DNA of 64,000 bases from Neobacillus niacini (GTDB lineage: Bacteria > Bacillota > Bacilli > Bacillales > Cytobacillaceae), in the NCBI RefSeq assembly GCF_019749295.1, contig NZ_JACWFG010000001.1, forward strand, positions 518,604 through 582,603. Direction: 5' to 3'. Made by a program: the position numbers and the translations under genes. Shown here in pieces: positions 1 through 7,763 of the stretch. The notes under the pieces were generated by a model. The model ran no database searches. It worked only from the letters and a program-made list of their open reading frames with translations, and had not been told where the DNA came from. Every line of letters begins with the position of its first letter. Within the stretch, counting starts at the first letter, position 1.

Positions 1-1
1 C

Positions 2-937
2 GAATTTCTAAATAATGAAGCCCCTAATGGCCTCTTCCGTTTCGAAATCGGTGTACAATCAACCAATGATTATACAAACGAACTTGTCATGCGGAAACAA
101 AATTTTGAAAAATTAACTAGAACGGTCACGATGGTAAAGGATGGCGGTAAAATAGATCAGCATCTTGATTTAATTGCCGGGCTGCCAGAGGAAGATTACG
201 CCTCCTTTAGGAAAACATTTAATGATGTCTTCGAGCTTCGACCAGAAGAACTGCAGTTAGGGTTTTTAAAAATGCTCCGGGGAACAGGACTTAGACTTCG
301 CGCTGCAGATCATGAGTATGTTTATATGGATCATTCTCCATATGAGATTTTGGGGAATAATGTCCTGCCTTTTGATGATATTCTTCGAATCAAGCAGGTC
401 GAGGATGTGCTGGAAAAATATTGGAATGACCATCGGATGAACCACACAATCGAGTACTTAGTAACGAATGTTTTCCCGTCACCTTTTGACTTTTTCCAGG
501 AGTTTGGTACCTATTGGGATGAACAGGGGTGGTCTAGAATTGGTCATCAGTTAGAAGATTTATTCCGAAGATTGTTCTCCTTTTTAGAAAATCGGTCTGT
601 TAACGATATAGAAATCATCGCAGGTTTGATGAAATATGATTATTTAATTAATCATAAGTACAAGCCCCGGAAGCCGTGGTGGGAACAAAGCTTTTCTAAA
701 CAGAATCGAACTGAGATTTATAAGCAAATAGTTGAAAACCCATCTCTCTTAGGACAAAACTATTTGGAATTAGACCTTGATGAGAAAGATTTATATAAGC
801 ACACAATGATTGAAGAGCTTTCCTTTGATCTTTCTGAATACCTATCTACAGGAACTATTATTAAGCATCCTTCGACTTTAATTGCCTATTTTGATCCTTC
901 AAACAAAGGCACACTCATGTTTTCGTATAAACTATAA
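2..937 (+). CDS. B12-binding/radical SAM protein, C-terminal part (5' truncated by window)
   Basis: The reading frame is open from base 2, so the gene starts before the window. The first visible residues (FEIGVQS) and a later LDLIAGLPEEDY segment are the beta-strand motifs typical of the second half of a radical SAM barrel. The rest resembles the helical C-terminal region (DUF4080 type) of cobalamin-binding radical SAM proteins common in Bacillus. The Cys cluster that binds the 4Fe-4S/SAM centre would lie upstream and cannot be checked here. No substrate can be named. The gene ends at a bidirectional hairpin. The first in-frame Met inside the window (base 89) is not a real start, because conserved residues precede it. 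Confidence 0.8.
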   Translation, partial: EFLNNEAPNGLFRFEIGVQSTNDYTNELVMRKQNFEKLTRTVTMVKDGGKIDQHLDLIAGLPEEDYASFRKTFNDVFELRPEELQLGFLKMLRGTGLRLRAADHEYVYMDHSPYEILGNNVLPFDDILRIKQVEDVLEKYWNDHRMNHTIEYLVTNVFPSPFDFFQEFGTYWDEQGWSRIGHQLEDLFRRLFSFLENRSVNDIEIIAGLMKYDYLINHKYKPRKPWWEQSFSKQNRTEIYKQIVENPSLLGQNYLELDLDEKDLYKHTMIEELSFDLSEYLSTGTIIKHPSTLIAYFDPSNKGTLMFSYKL

Positions 938-941
938 AAAC

Positions 942-973
942 AGCCGGCTGATTTAGCCGGCTTATTTCTTTTT
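942..973. terminator. Bidirectional terminator hairpin
   Basis: Two copies of AGCCGGCT (942-949 and 955-962) separated by 5 nt form a GC-rich stem. A T-rich run follows on the plus strand and five T on the minus strand. It serves the radical SAM gene and the convergent small gene at 962-1093. Confidence 0.8.
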
Positions 974-1093
974 AGTAGACTTATTATTATTCTTGTTGGC
1001 CTGAAGTACTTCATATAGCTTAGTGCCGTTTACATCGCCAAATTCAATACTAAATTCCTCACGAGTGTTCTGGACGCTTTTCTTCTCTTTCAT
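962..1093 (-). CDS. Small hypothetical protein (43 aa)
   Basis: The 43-codon frame begins MKEKKSVQNTREEFSIEFGD and ends in a basic Asn/Lys tail. A GGAAG ribosome site lies 7 nt before the ATG. It starts immediately downstream of the stop codon of the next small gene (1094-1255), so the two are probably one transcript, and its stop overlaps the terminator stem. I do not recognise the family. Its central EEFSIEFGD resembles SEFSAEFTD in the neighbour, which suggests the two are diverged relatives. Size, charge and context with a SASP gene would fit a sporulation protein, but that is inference. Confidence 0.6.
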   Translation of the reverse strand: MKEKKSVQNTREEFSIEFGDVNGTKLYEVLQANKNNNKSTKKK

Positions 1094-1255
1094 TTAACTT
1101 CTTCCTTTTTTCCCAAGCTTTGAATTACGATTTGCAAACCTAATTGCGTTATCATCATCAGTAAATTCAGCTGAGAATTCACTTTCCTGTACATTTTTGT
1201 GAGGTGTCTTCGAATACTTATTTACTGCATCATATTCAGCTTTTCGTTTTGCCAT
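1094..1255 (-). CDS. Small hypothetical protein (53 aa)
   Basis: The start is the ATG at 1255, preceded by AGGAGGT at good spacing. The longer frame to 1318 has no ribosome site. The product begins MAKRKAEYDAVNKYSKT and is very hydrophilic and basic at both ends, with an acidic middle (EFSAEFTDDD). The family is not recognised. It sits directly upstream of a second small gene with a related motif, and both are close to a SASP gene, so a small spore or stress protein is a reasonable guess. Confidence 0.65.
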   Translation of the reverse strand: MAKRKAEYDAVNKYSKTPHKNVQESEFSAEFTDDDNAIRFANRNSKLGKKGRS

Positions 1256-1381
1256 ATTTTTTGACCTCCTATCGTGTGTTACAATATTAGTTTTCACAGG
1301 AAGCAGGAATTCAATCACTTCCTTATTTTTCTTAAATAAAATTGACTTTCAAGCGAAAAATAAAGAAAAATAGGAGTGAGC

Positions 1382-1735
1382 ATGATGACCAATAAGAAAA
1401 AGCAAAAACCTGATAATCCAACGATGAATGAAACAATCCCACATCAAATGAATGCACCAAGTTTCGAAGGAACAGGTATAAAAATGCAGCCTCCATTCAT
1501 AAATGAACATGGCGTTGTGATTGGAGACAGCTTATATTCTTCACCAAACTCGCCTTTAGAAAATTGGACTGAAAATACCGATCCCGAAATTATGGCCGGG
1601 GACGAATGGGTTCACCCAACAAATGATATTGGCTGGAATACAGCAGAAAACCGAGAACTGCTCGAAAGTAAAAAGAAACCGCAAGCATATCCCTTCATGC
1701 ACCCAGACAAAGACGTAAGCAAGGGAACTGATTAA
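1382..1735 (+). CDS. DUF3905-type small protein
   Basis: A 117-aa hydrophilic protein without membrane segments. Residues about 55-90 hold the block PLENWTENTDPEIMAGDEWVHPTNDIGW, quoted here in parts: PLENWTENTDPEIMAGDEWV followed by HPTNDIGWNT. I recall this as the signature of the uncharacterised Bacillus family DUF3905. GGAG at 1373-1376 points to ATG 1382 rather than the overlapping GTG at 1376. Function is unknown; the family is confined to spore formers as far as I know. Confidence 0.65.
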   Translation: MMTNKKKQKPDNPTMNETIPHQMNAPSFEGTGIKMQPPFINEHGVVIGDSLYSSPNSPLENWTENTDPEIMAGDEWVHPTNDIGWNTAENRELLESKKKPQAYPFMHPDKDVSKGTD

Positions 1736-1804
1736 ATTATATAAGTATCCAAATCCGCAAAACATTACCACTTATGAAAAAACAAAATTGAATCATAATA
1801 CCAT

Positions 1805-1831
1805 TACAGAGAAAAGAAATTACTCTCTGTA
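1805..1831 (+). promoter_or_regulatory. Hairpin in SASP leader
   Basis: TACAGAGA (1805-1812) and TCTCTGTA (1824-1831) form a perfect 8-bp stem with an 11-nt loop, ending about 9 nt before the ribosome site of the SASP gene. There is no T-run, so it is not a terminator. It could stabilise the mRNA or modulate translation; that role is inferred. Confidence 0.5.
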
Positions 1832-1854
1832 TAGATACTAAGGAGTTGAAAATA

Positions 1855-2055
1855 ATGGCTAACAGCAGCAATAAATTATTAGTTCCAGGAATCGAGCAAT
1901 ACCTTGATCAAGTTAAATATGAAATTGCACAAGAGTTTGGCGTTAATTTAGGTTCAGATACAGTTTCACGCGCAAATGGTTCTGTTGGCGGCGAAATTAC
2001 CAAAAGACTAGTAAAACAAGCTCAAGCTCAAATGGCAGGTCAACAACAACAATAA
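1855..2055 (+). CDS. Alpha/beta-type small acid-soluble spore protein
   Basis: A 66-aa DNA-binding spore protein that coats and protects DNA in the dormant spore. The sequence shows the family hallmarks: [23 protein letters not shown] with the germination-protease cleavage region E-(I/F)-A, followed by [22 protein letters not shown] and a Gln-rich tail. AAGGAG at 1840-1845 supports ATG 1855; the TTG at 1846 overlaps that site. Family members are normally expressed in the forespore under sigma-G; I could not identify a convincing sigma-G promoter by eye. Confidence 0.95.
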   Translation: MANSSNKLLVPGIEQYLDQVKYEIAQEFGVNLGSDTVSRANGSVGGEITKRLVKQAQAQMAGQQQQ

Positions 2056-2077
2056 TACAACTAAATACACATGGAAA

Positions 2078-2110
2078 AAGTCCGGCATTATTGCCGGACT
2101 TATTTTTTTC
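2078..2110. terminator. Bidirectional terminator (SASP / rsgI)
   Basis: A 10-bp stem AAGTCCGGCA/TGCCGGACTT (2078-2087, 2092-2101) with a 4-nt loop. Seven T follow on the plus strand and an A-run precedes it for the minus strand. The rsgI stop codon lies inside the stem. Confidence 0.9.
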
Positions 2111-3200
2111 CTTTATTCTCATGTTTTCTTACATTATTATGATTATTTGTTTTCTGTTTTTCTTGTTTATTATTATTAATATTTTGTTTTTCTCGATTAT
2201 TACTTTGGTTTAAACTATTCTGTTTTTCTTGGTTCTTTACCTTATTGTTCTCTCTCTGTTTCACTTGACTATTATTTCGTTTTTCGTTTCCATTGTTTTT
2301 TCCAATGTTAACTCCTGGTGAAACTTGGTTCCCGTTTTCTTGATTTATCACAACAGGTTTCTTATTTTCATCATTCTTCTTTTCATTTAGGTATTCACTT
2401 TGTCTGTTATCAGGAAGATTACTGTTATTTTTTTGTTTCTTTTGCTGACCTGGAGGCAATGTTGACTTTGCTGATGATTCAATGGGAGCCATATTATTAT
2501 TTTTTTCTCTAGGTTGTTTGTTTTTAGCCGATTTATTTTTACTTCTTTGGTATATTCCAACTGGCACACCTGAGTCCCGTGCTTTTTCAATCTCTTCTTC
2601 CGTAATTGTATACACTTTTACTTCTACAAGTTGTTGGTCTATAGTTTGTTGGATTTCCACGACATTTTTCTCTAGTTTCGTTTCCACATTATCATTTAAC
2701 TGTTTCGTTTTTACAGTCGAAATAACAACAGGCTCAGATTGGGATATTTGCCCCTCATCTTTTAATTCTGCAACAATAATAGCGGTTAGCACTGAAACAT
2801 CCTTTTTTTCCCACTCACCCAGCTGAGATATGATTTCATCTGCTTCTTTATCAAATCCCTTTAAGTGGACAACTTCCATTTGTTTATTAAGTCCCATCTC
2901 AATACTCGTGCTGGCGTCAATCGACATATATGCATAAGCCTTGTTGCTTTGATACACTGGAATAATGGAACCCAAACAAATAATAAGCACAGCCGCCGAC
3001 ATTAAAGCAGTTCTTAAGGTGAAAAAGGTTCTAATTGATTTAGACTTTTTACTAACAATATTATCAGTTACTGGAAAAAAATCTATTTCTTCACCTACAG
3101 AATAAAGTCTATCACTTTTATGGGCACGTAAGAACTCACCATCTGGAGTTAGTAATGTCAAATAGGGATCATCAATTTCCATTACAATTCCCTTTCTCAT
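2100..3200 (-). CDS. rsgI: Anti-sigma-I factor RsgI family protein
   Basis: A 366-aa single-pass membrane protein. Residues 1-50 form the RsgI N-terminal domain (MRKGIVMEIDDPYLTLLTPD...), which binds and silences SigI in the cytoplasm. A hydrophobic segment at about 63-82 is the only membrane span. Residues 85-210 form the extracytoplasmic RsgI-type region. From about 215 the protein becomes an extreme Asn/Lys/Gln-rich, low-complexity tail of roughly 150 residues. The ATG overlaps the sigI stop by 4 nt, so translation is coupled. RsgI in B. subtilis is released by stepwise proteolysis on cell-wall or heat stress. The tail may touch the wall, but carries no recognisable carbohydrate-binding module. 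Confidence 0.88.
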   Translation of the reverse strand: MRKGIVMEIDDPYLTLLTPDGEFLRAHKSDRLYSVGEEIDFFPVTDNIVSKKSKSIRTFFTLRTALMSAAVLIICLGSIIPVYQSNKAYAYMSIDASTSIEMGLNKQMEVVHLKGFDKEADEIISQLGEWEKKDVSVLTAIIVAELKDEGQISQSEPVVISTVKTKQLNDNVETKLEKNVVEIQQTIDQQLVEVKVYTITEEEIEKARDSGVPVGIYQRSKNKSAKNKQPREKNNNMAPIESSAKSTLPPGQQKKQKNNSNLPDNRQSEYLNEKKNDENKKPVVINQENGNQVSPGVNIGKNNGNEKRNNSQVKQRENNKVKNQEKQNSLNQSNNREKQNINNNKQEKQKTNNHNNVRKHENKGKK

Positions 3201-3943
3201 GTCTCTAGCACCCCCTTTAGATAATCATTTAAATATACATAATCACTAGATAATATAAGTGCAATTGCAATAATATATTTTCTGTTCCGCTCGATTGTCT
3301 TTCTGCTGACATTAACCATTTTTTCCAGCTGCTTTATCGGAAGCCTCTTTTTTTCAATTAAGAAGCTTTTTAGTTCCTTATTTTCAACTAATTGTCTAGC
3401 TACCAAAATGGCATTTTCTCTAGCATCTGCATGCTTAGGTGAATTCTCAACTAAATCGCTAAAGCTTAAGTCATATGATGTTAACAAAGCTTGAAAGTGA
3501 ATAATTTCTTCTTTTCTAATTTCCTCGTCTGACTTTTTTCTATATTCTTCAAGGGAAAGTTCGTTTACAATCACCATTCCTGCTGACTCTTCCTCAAGTG
3601 ATGAATAGGTTAAGTCGATACTAACGTGTTGATTTTTAGTTTGTTTCCGAATATAATCAATAACTCTTCTTTTAATAATGACCTCAGCAAAACTAAGCAG
3701 CGAACTGCCCTTCTCAGGTGAATACTTTTCAATCGCTTCATTAAATGCAATAAGACCAATACTAAATTCATCATCGGTTTCATATATATATCGTTTACAA
3801 ACAGAAGATACGTTTTTTGCTATAAATGGTTTATAAGCGTCTATTATTTCATTTAGAAGAGAGGTGTCGCCTTGTTGAATTAATTGAACCGACTCTTCTA
3901 ATGTACGTTTTTTATTCCTGGTTAAAAACAATAAACCTAGCAT
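3197..3943 (-). CDS. sigI: RNA polymerase sigma factor SigI
   Basis: About 248 aa from the ATG at 3943, which is preceded by AGAGGTGAG; the TTG at 3967 lacks a site. It has sigma region 2-like sequence (FIAKNVSSVCKRYIYETDDEFSIGLIAFNEAI, read in parts; then SFAEVIIKRRVIDYIRKQ). The C-terminal helix-turn-helix (RLPIKQLEKMVNVSRKTIER) is typical of SigI rather than ECF factors. It forms a two-gene operon with rsgI. In B. subtilis SigI responds to heat and wall stress and drives its own operon. Confidence 0.9.
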   Translation of the reverse strand: MLGLLFLTRNKKRTLEESVQLIQQGDTSLLNEIIDAYKPFIAKNVSSVCKRYIYETDDEFSIGLIAFNEAIEKYSPEKGSSLLSFAEVIIKRRVIDYIRKQTKNQHVSIDLTYSSLEEESAGMVIVNELSLEEYRKKSDEEIRKEEIIHFQALLTSYDLSFSDLVENSPKHADARENAILVARQLVENKELKSFLIEKKRLPIKQLEKMVNVSRKTIERNRKYIIAIALILSSDYVYLNDYLKGVLET

Positions 3944-4142
3944 TGTCTCACCTCTCAATAAACCCAATTATACCATATGAATAGGAATTTGGATTTTGTG
4001 GTGATAAATGCATAGAGTAAAAAATAGACTCCAAATATTGAAAATTTTCCCTTAAAAAGTTGTTGATGATAAAGCCTCTTTCACTCTAAATATTTACGTC
4101 TAATAAGCCTCCTTTTATGGGGGCATTTTAAAAATTTGCATT

Positions 4143-4181
4143 AAAATAGCTTCAAATCCTTGTCAGATTTGAAGCTATTTT
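4143..4181. terminator. 16-bp-stem bidirectional terminator
   Basis: A perfect 16-bp inverted repeat (AAAATAGCTTCAAATC, 4143-4158, with its complement at 4166-4181) and a 7-nt loop. The stop codon of the minus-strand membrane protein gene is within the right arm. Confidence 0.85.
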
Positions 4182-4654
4182 GAGCCAACAGCCTTTTTAT
4201 CTCGAGAAATTAACAACCATCTAATAAAAAAACCTATGAGCAATCCTGGTATTACAAATGACATTGGTAAAAAGACAGGACCTGGATGGACATTAAATAT
4301 AGTGACCTTTGGTGAAATCATTAGACCCACAGTAACCATATATGCAGAGAATACAAATGGCAAATAAGAATACTTTTCTCCCTCAGGCATCGCTGTACGA
4401 TATCCATCCCACATTGAAAACATATAAACACACGGGTAAAACAAGAGCCATTGGTAATTAATTACAGCCTCTGCCTTTTCAATTTCACCTAAAAAACTGT
4501 ACATAATTCCGCTGTTAAAACGACTGTTTACATTCATAATAAATTCAAGAGTTACAAACAATAAACCTTTGATGTACTGGCCAGTTAACAGTTGGCTAAA
4601 TCCTGGAAAGGCTATGTTCCATAGTACTGCTTCTAATTTACTTATTTTTTTCAT
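4175..4654 (-). CDS. Multi-pass membrane protein of unknown function
   Basis: A 159-aa protein that is largely hydrophobic, with about four membrane segments (residues ~25-42, 68-84, 95-113 and 128-150), a short Lys-rich N-terminus and a basic C-terminus (RDKKAVGSK). The segment AFPGFSQLLTGQYIKGLLFV is similar in style to small membrane proteins that follow sporulation or sigma genes, but I do not recognise a named family. It is a single-gene unit with its own strong terminator, transcribed towards sigI-rsgI. Confidence 0.6.
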   Translation of the reverse strand: MKKISKLEAVLWNIAFPGFSQLLTGQYIKGLLFVTLEFIMNVNSRFNSGIMYSFLGEIEKAEAVINYQWLLFYPCVYMFSMWDGYRTAMPEGEKYSYLPFVFSAYMVTVGLMISPKVTIFNVHPGPVFLPMSFVIPGLLIGFFIRWLLISRDKKAVGSK

Positions 4655-4761
4655 TTCTCTATCTCGCTTCTGTAAGTTGCTTCCAAGTTAGTTTTACCAG
4701 TAATTCACCTAATAAACGAGAAAGAGAAGAAATATTTTCTTACAGCAATAATAATTAAAAA

Positions 4762-5859
4762 TTATAAAATTGGGATATGAAAGTTAGGATTATCTTTTTG
4801 TTTCAAATAAAAAGCTGTCATAGGCTTTATCCCTTCCTTAAAATCGGGGCAGCTGATACCAGAACCCTTTAAATCATTGACAGCCTGAGTACAATCAAAA
4901 TGCCCCATCCATGTAAAATAATCCAACGCCTCTTTTTCAACCCTTAATAATTTTCTCATTGGTTTAATAGAAAGAAACCATTTACCCATCGTTAACGGAA
5001 GCGTTCCAATCGGTTTTTTGTTTAACATTTCCTTCATCATAAAACTATAAATATCAGTTGCACGATATGGCCGAGGATCAGTCAGGTGGTAAGTCTTTCC
5101 TGTCCCATTTTCAAAAAAACTAAGATAGGCTGCTGCCTGAACGATATAGTCAATTGGAACCAAATTCACGAATGCTTCGCCCTTTCCTAATCTAGGCAGT
5201 ATCGGGAGAAATTTTAACCTTTCCAAAAAATTCATCATAAAATATGGACCATCAAATTTAATCGTTTCTCCTGTATGCGAATGTCCCTTAACAATTCCAG
5301 GGCGAATGATCGTGATGGGAATTTCCTTTTTCAATTTATCCACTAGGACCTCTGCTTCATACTTGGTTTCTTCATAATGATTTTTAAAGCTTGTGGGACG
5401 AATAAGCTCTGTCTCGAATAAAGTTCCCTCACGTTTTCCCACAACATATGCGGTACTAAAATAGACGTATCTTTTTAGATGAGGCAGCTCTCTTACCCAT
5501 TTATTCACATTATCCGTACCTTCCACATTAATCCTATAGGCGATATCCCTTGGCACTGCCAAATCATAAATAGCAGCAAGATGAAAAACATGTGTGATCC
5601 CTTCTCTTAATTTTTCTTGGTTTGCCTCTGAAATCAAAAGTGAAGGTTTTGTAATATCTCCTTCAATAATAACAAAAGCTTCCTCACTTAAACCAAGCTC
5701 CGAGATGATTACTTGACGCTCGTTTCTTGCTTTATCCATCATCCCTTGTAGGACAAGAACATAAACCGTCCCTTTTAATTCATTCTTTTGTAATACTTCT
5801 CTAATTAATTGGCTGCATATAAAACCCGGAAATCCTGTAAAAAAATACCCATATCCCAT
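4762..5859 (-). CDS. Extended SDR family NAD(P)-dependent oxidoreductase
   Basis: A 365-aa Rossmann protein. The start is ATG 5859 behind GGAGGGA; the frame to 5892 lacks a site. The nucleotide-binding loop is FFTGFPGFICSQL at residues ~6-18. FHLAAIYDLAVP and YFSTAYVVG follow, with the catalytic YxxxK as YEETK near residue 165. The layout resembles the NAD-binding domain of fatty acyl-CoA reductases and other extended SDRs, so a lipid substrate is possible but unproven. It is monocistronic, followed by the prfC gene in the same direction upstream with about 140 nt between them. Confidence 0.75.
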   Translation of the reverse strand: MGYGYFFTGFPGFICSQLIREVLQKNELKGTVYVLVLQGMMDKARNERQVIISELGLSEEAFVIIEGDITKPSLLISEANQEKLREGITHVFHLAAIYDLAVPRDIAYRINVEGTDNVNKWVRELPHLKRYVYFSTAYVVGKREGTLFETELIRPTSFKNHYEETKYEAEVLVDKLKKEIPITIIRPGIVKGHSHTGETIKFDGPYFMMNFLERLKFLPILPRLGKGEAFVNLVPIDYIVQAAAYLSFFENGTGKTYHLTDPRPYRATDIYSFMMKEMLNKKPIGTLPLTMGKWFLSIKPMRKLLRVEKEALDYFTWMGHFDCTQAVNDLKGSGISCPDFKEGIKPMTAFYLKQKDNPNFHIPIL

Positions 5860-5963
5860 TAATATCCCTCCCAAAAAATGTAAAGTAGACATTTGTACTA
5901 ATTGTATGCCGTTCGCGAAATGTTAGTCAAGTTATTAATCTGAATTTTCTGTATTTTAACACC

Positions 5964-5992
5964 CAAAAAAAATGACGGGAATAATCCCGTCA
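5964..5992 (-). terminator. Terminator of prfC
   Basis: TGACGGGA/TCCCGTCA stem (5973-5980, 5985-5992) with a 4-nt loop. On the minus strand it is followed by eight T. Confidence 0.9.
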
Positions 5993-6000
5993 AAACTTTA

Positions 6001-7578
6001 TTACTCCTGATCCATAGGGTTATATAACTTCACACCTGGATTTTTTTCTTGGAACCAGCGAAGAGCAAAATCATTTTCAAATAAGAAGACATAACGATCA
6101 AAACGATCTTTTACGAGCATGCTTCTCGAGCTCGAGAGATTTTCATCAACGACTTCTCCTTCAACCCATCTACCTATTTTAGATCCTATGCGTTCCATTA
6201 ATACCTCAGCATTATATTCATTTCTCATCCTATGTTCAAAAACCTCGAATTGCAGCTGGCCAACAGCCCCTAACAAATAATCATCCGTTTTGACCGTTTT
6301 ATAGAGCTGAATCGCACCTTCCTGAACAAGCTGCTGTATTCCTTTATAAAAGGATTTTTGTTTCATGACATTCTTAGCAGATACCCTGACGAAAAGCTCA
6401 GGTGTAAATTGCGGTAGTCTTTCAAATTGAAAGCTCTCTTTACCTGAGGTTATGGTGTCACCGATTTGATAGGTACCAGTATCATAAAGTCCGATGATGT
6501 CTCCGCTGACTGCCTCATCAACCGTGTTTCTTTCCTCAGCCATAAAAGAAGTGGATTGAGAAAGTTTTATTTGTTTACTTAAACGCGGGATGTTTACCGT
6601 CATTCCGCGTTCAAATTTACCAGAACAAATTCGAACAAAAGCTATCCTGTCACGATGTGCAGGGTTCATATTAGCTTGAATTTTAAAAACAAAGCCTGAA
6701 AACTGGTCTCCAAGCGGATCAATTTCACCCACCGAAGAATTACGAGCCATTGGTGCTGGAGCAAATTGCAGGTACGTCTCTAGGAATGTTTGGACCCCAA
6801 AAGTGGTTAATGCACTGCCAAAGAAAACTGGGGTAATCTTGCCATCCGCTACTTTTTCAGCAGAGAAATCATTACCCGCTTCGTTAAGCAGCATAATCTC
6901 TTCGAGCGTTTGGTCATACAGTCCAGAAGCCTTTAATGGATGGTCACCTTCTATTTCTCCTTCACCATTTAAAGAAATAAAACGATCTTCGTCGTTTACT
7001 CTAAATTGTTCAATTCGATTGTAATATCGGTCGTAAATCCCAAGAAACTCTTTTCCCATTCCAATTGGCCAGTTCATTGGATATGATTCAATACCAAGAA
7101 CCTCTTCTAGTTCAGCAAGAAGCTCTAATGGTGCTTTCCCTTGACGGTCCAGCTTATTGATAAAAGTAAAGATAGGAATTCCACGCATACGGCAGACCTT
7201 AAATAACTTTAATGTCTGTTCTTCAATCCCTTTTGCAGAATCAATGATCATAACAGCACTGTCTACAGCCATTAAGGTACGATAGGTATCTTCACTAAAG
7301 TCCTGGTGTCCAGGTGTATCCAAAATGTTGACACGAAAATCATTATAGTCAAATTGCATAACGCTGGATGTAACAGAAATTCCCCGTTGCTTTTCAATCT
7401 CCATCCAGTCACTTGTTGCAAACTTACCTGTTTTTTTTGCTTTTACCGTTCCAGCGTCACGTATAGCTCCGCCGAACAATAATAATTTTTCTGTAAGTGT
7501 TGTTTTCCCGGCATCCGGGTGAGAAATAATCGCAAAGGTCCTGCGCGATAGTACTTCTTCTTTAAAATTCTTACCCAT
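6001..7578 (-). CDS. prfC: Peptide chain release factor 3
   Basis: A translational GTPase of 525 aa that recycles RF1/RF2 from the ribosome after termination. Near the N-terminus are the G1 motif HPDAGKTT, switch [10 protein letters not shown] and the NKLDR guanine-specificity motif. The specific insert and C-terminal domains ([15 protein letters not shown]) separate RF3 from EF-G. ATG 7578 follows AGAGAGGAA; the frame to 7617 lacks support. It is a single gene with its own terminator, in opposite orientation to the FtsH paralogue. RF3 is not universal in Bacillaceae, so its presence is a modest lineage marker. Confidence 0.95.
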   Translation of the reverse strand: MGKNFKEEVLSRRTFAIISHPDAGKTTLTEKLLLFGGAIRDAGTVKAKKTGKFATSDWMEIEKQRGISVTSSVMQFDYNDFRVNILDTPGHQDFSEDTYRTLMAVDSAVMIIDSAKGIEEQTLKLFKVCRMRGIPIFTFINKLDRQGKAPLELLAELEEVLGIESYPMNWPIGMGKEFLGIYDRYYNRIEQFRVNDEDRFISLNGEGEIEGDHPLKASGLYDQTLEEIMLLNEAGNDFSAEKVADGKITPVFFGSALTTFGVQTFLETYLQFAPAPMARNSSVGEIDPLGDQFSGFVFKIQANMNPAHRDRIAFVRICSGKFERGMTVNIPRLSKQIKLSQSTSFMAEERNTVDEAVSGDIIGLYDTGTYQIGDTITSGKESFQFERLPQFTPELFVRVSAKNVMKQKSFYKGIQQLVQEGAIQLYKTVKTDDYLLGAVGQLQFEVFEHRMRNEYNAEVLMERIGSKIGRWVEGEVVDENLSSSRSMLVKDRFDRYVFLFENDFALRWFQEKNPGVKLYNPMDQE

Positions 7579-7763
7579 TTCAAATTCCTCTCTTTTAACA
7601 ATCAAAAAATTTTTCACGTACCCTTAATCTTATAGTCTTGCGGTAAAATTTGCAATCCTTTAATATAATCCAATTGGAAATTCATTTCCACCTATTCCCA
7701 CACCCACTTATGTTATTTTCCTTTTATAATAGAATAAGACTCTGTTTAAGGAGATGACTATAA

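Noticed and set aside
1556-1771. 71-aa minus-strand ORF
   Set aside because: Antisense to the DUF3905-type gene, no ribosome site, hydrophobic by-product of the reverse frame.
2318-2826. Plus-strand ORFs of 64 and 114 aa inside rsgI
   Set aside because: Reverse-frame translations of the Asn/Lys-rich tail, which reads as Phe/Ser/Cys-rich on the opposite strand.
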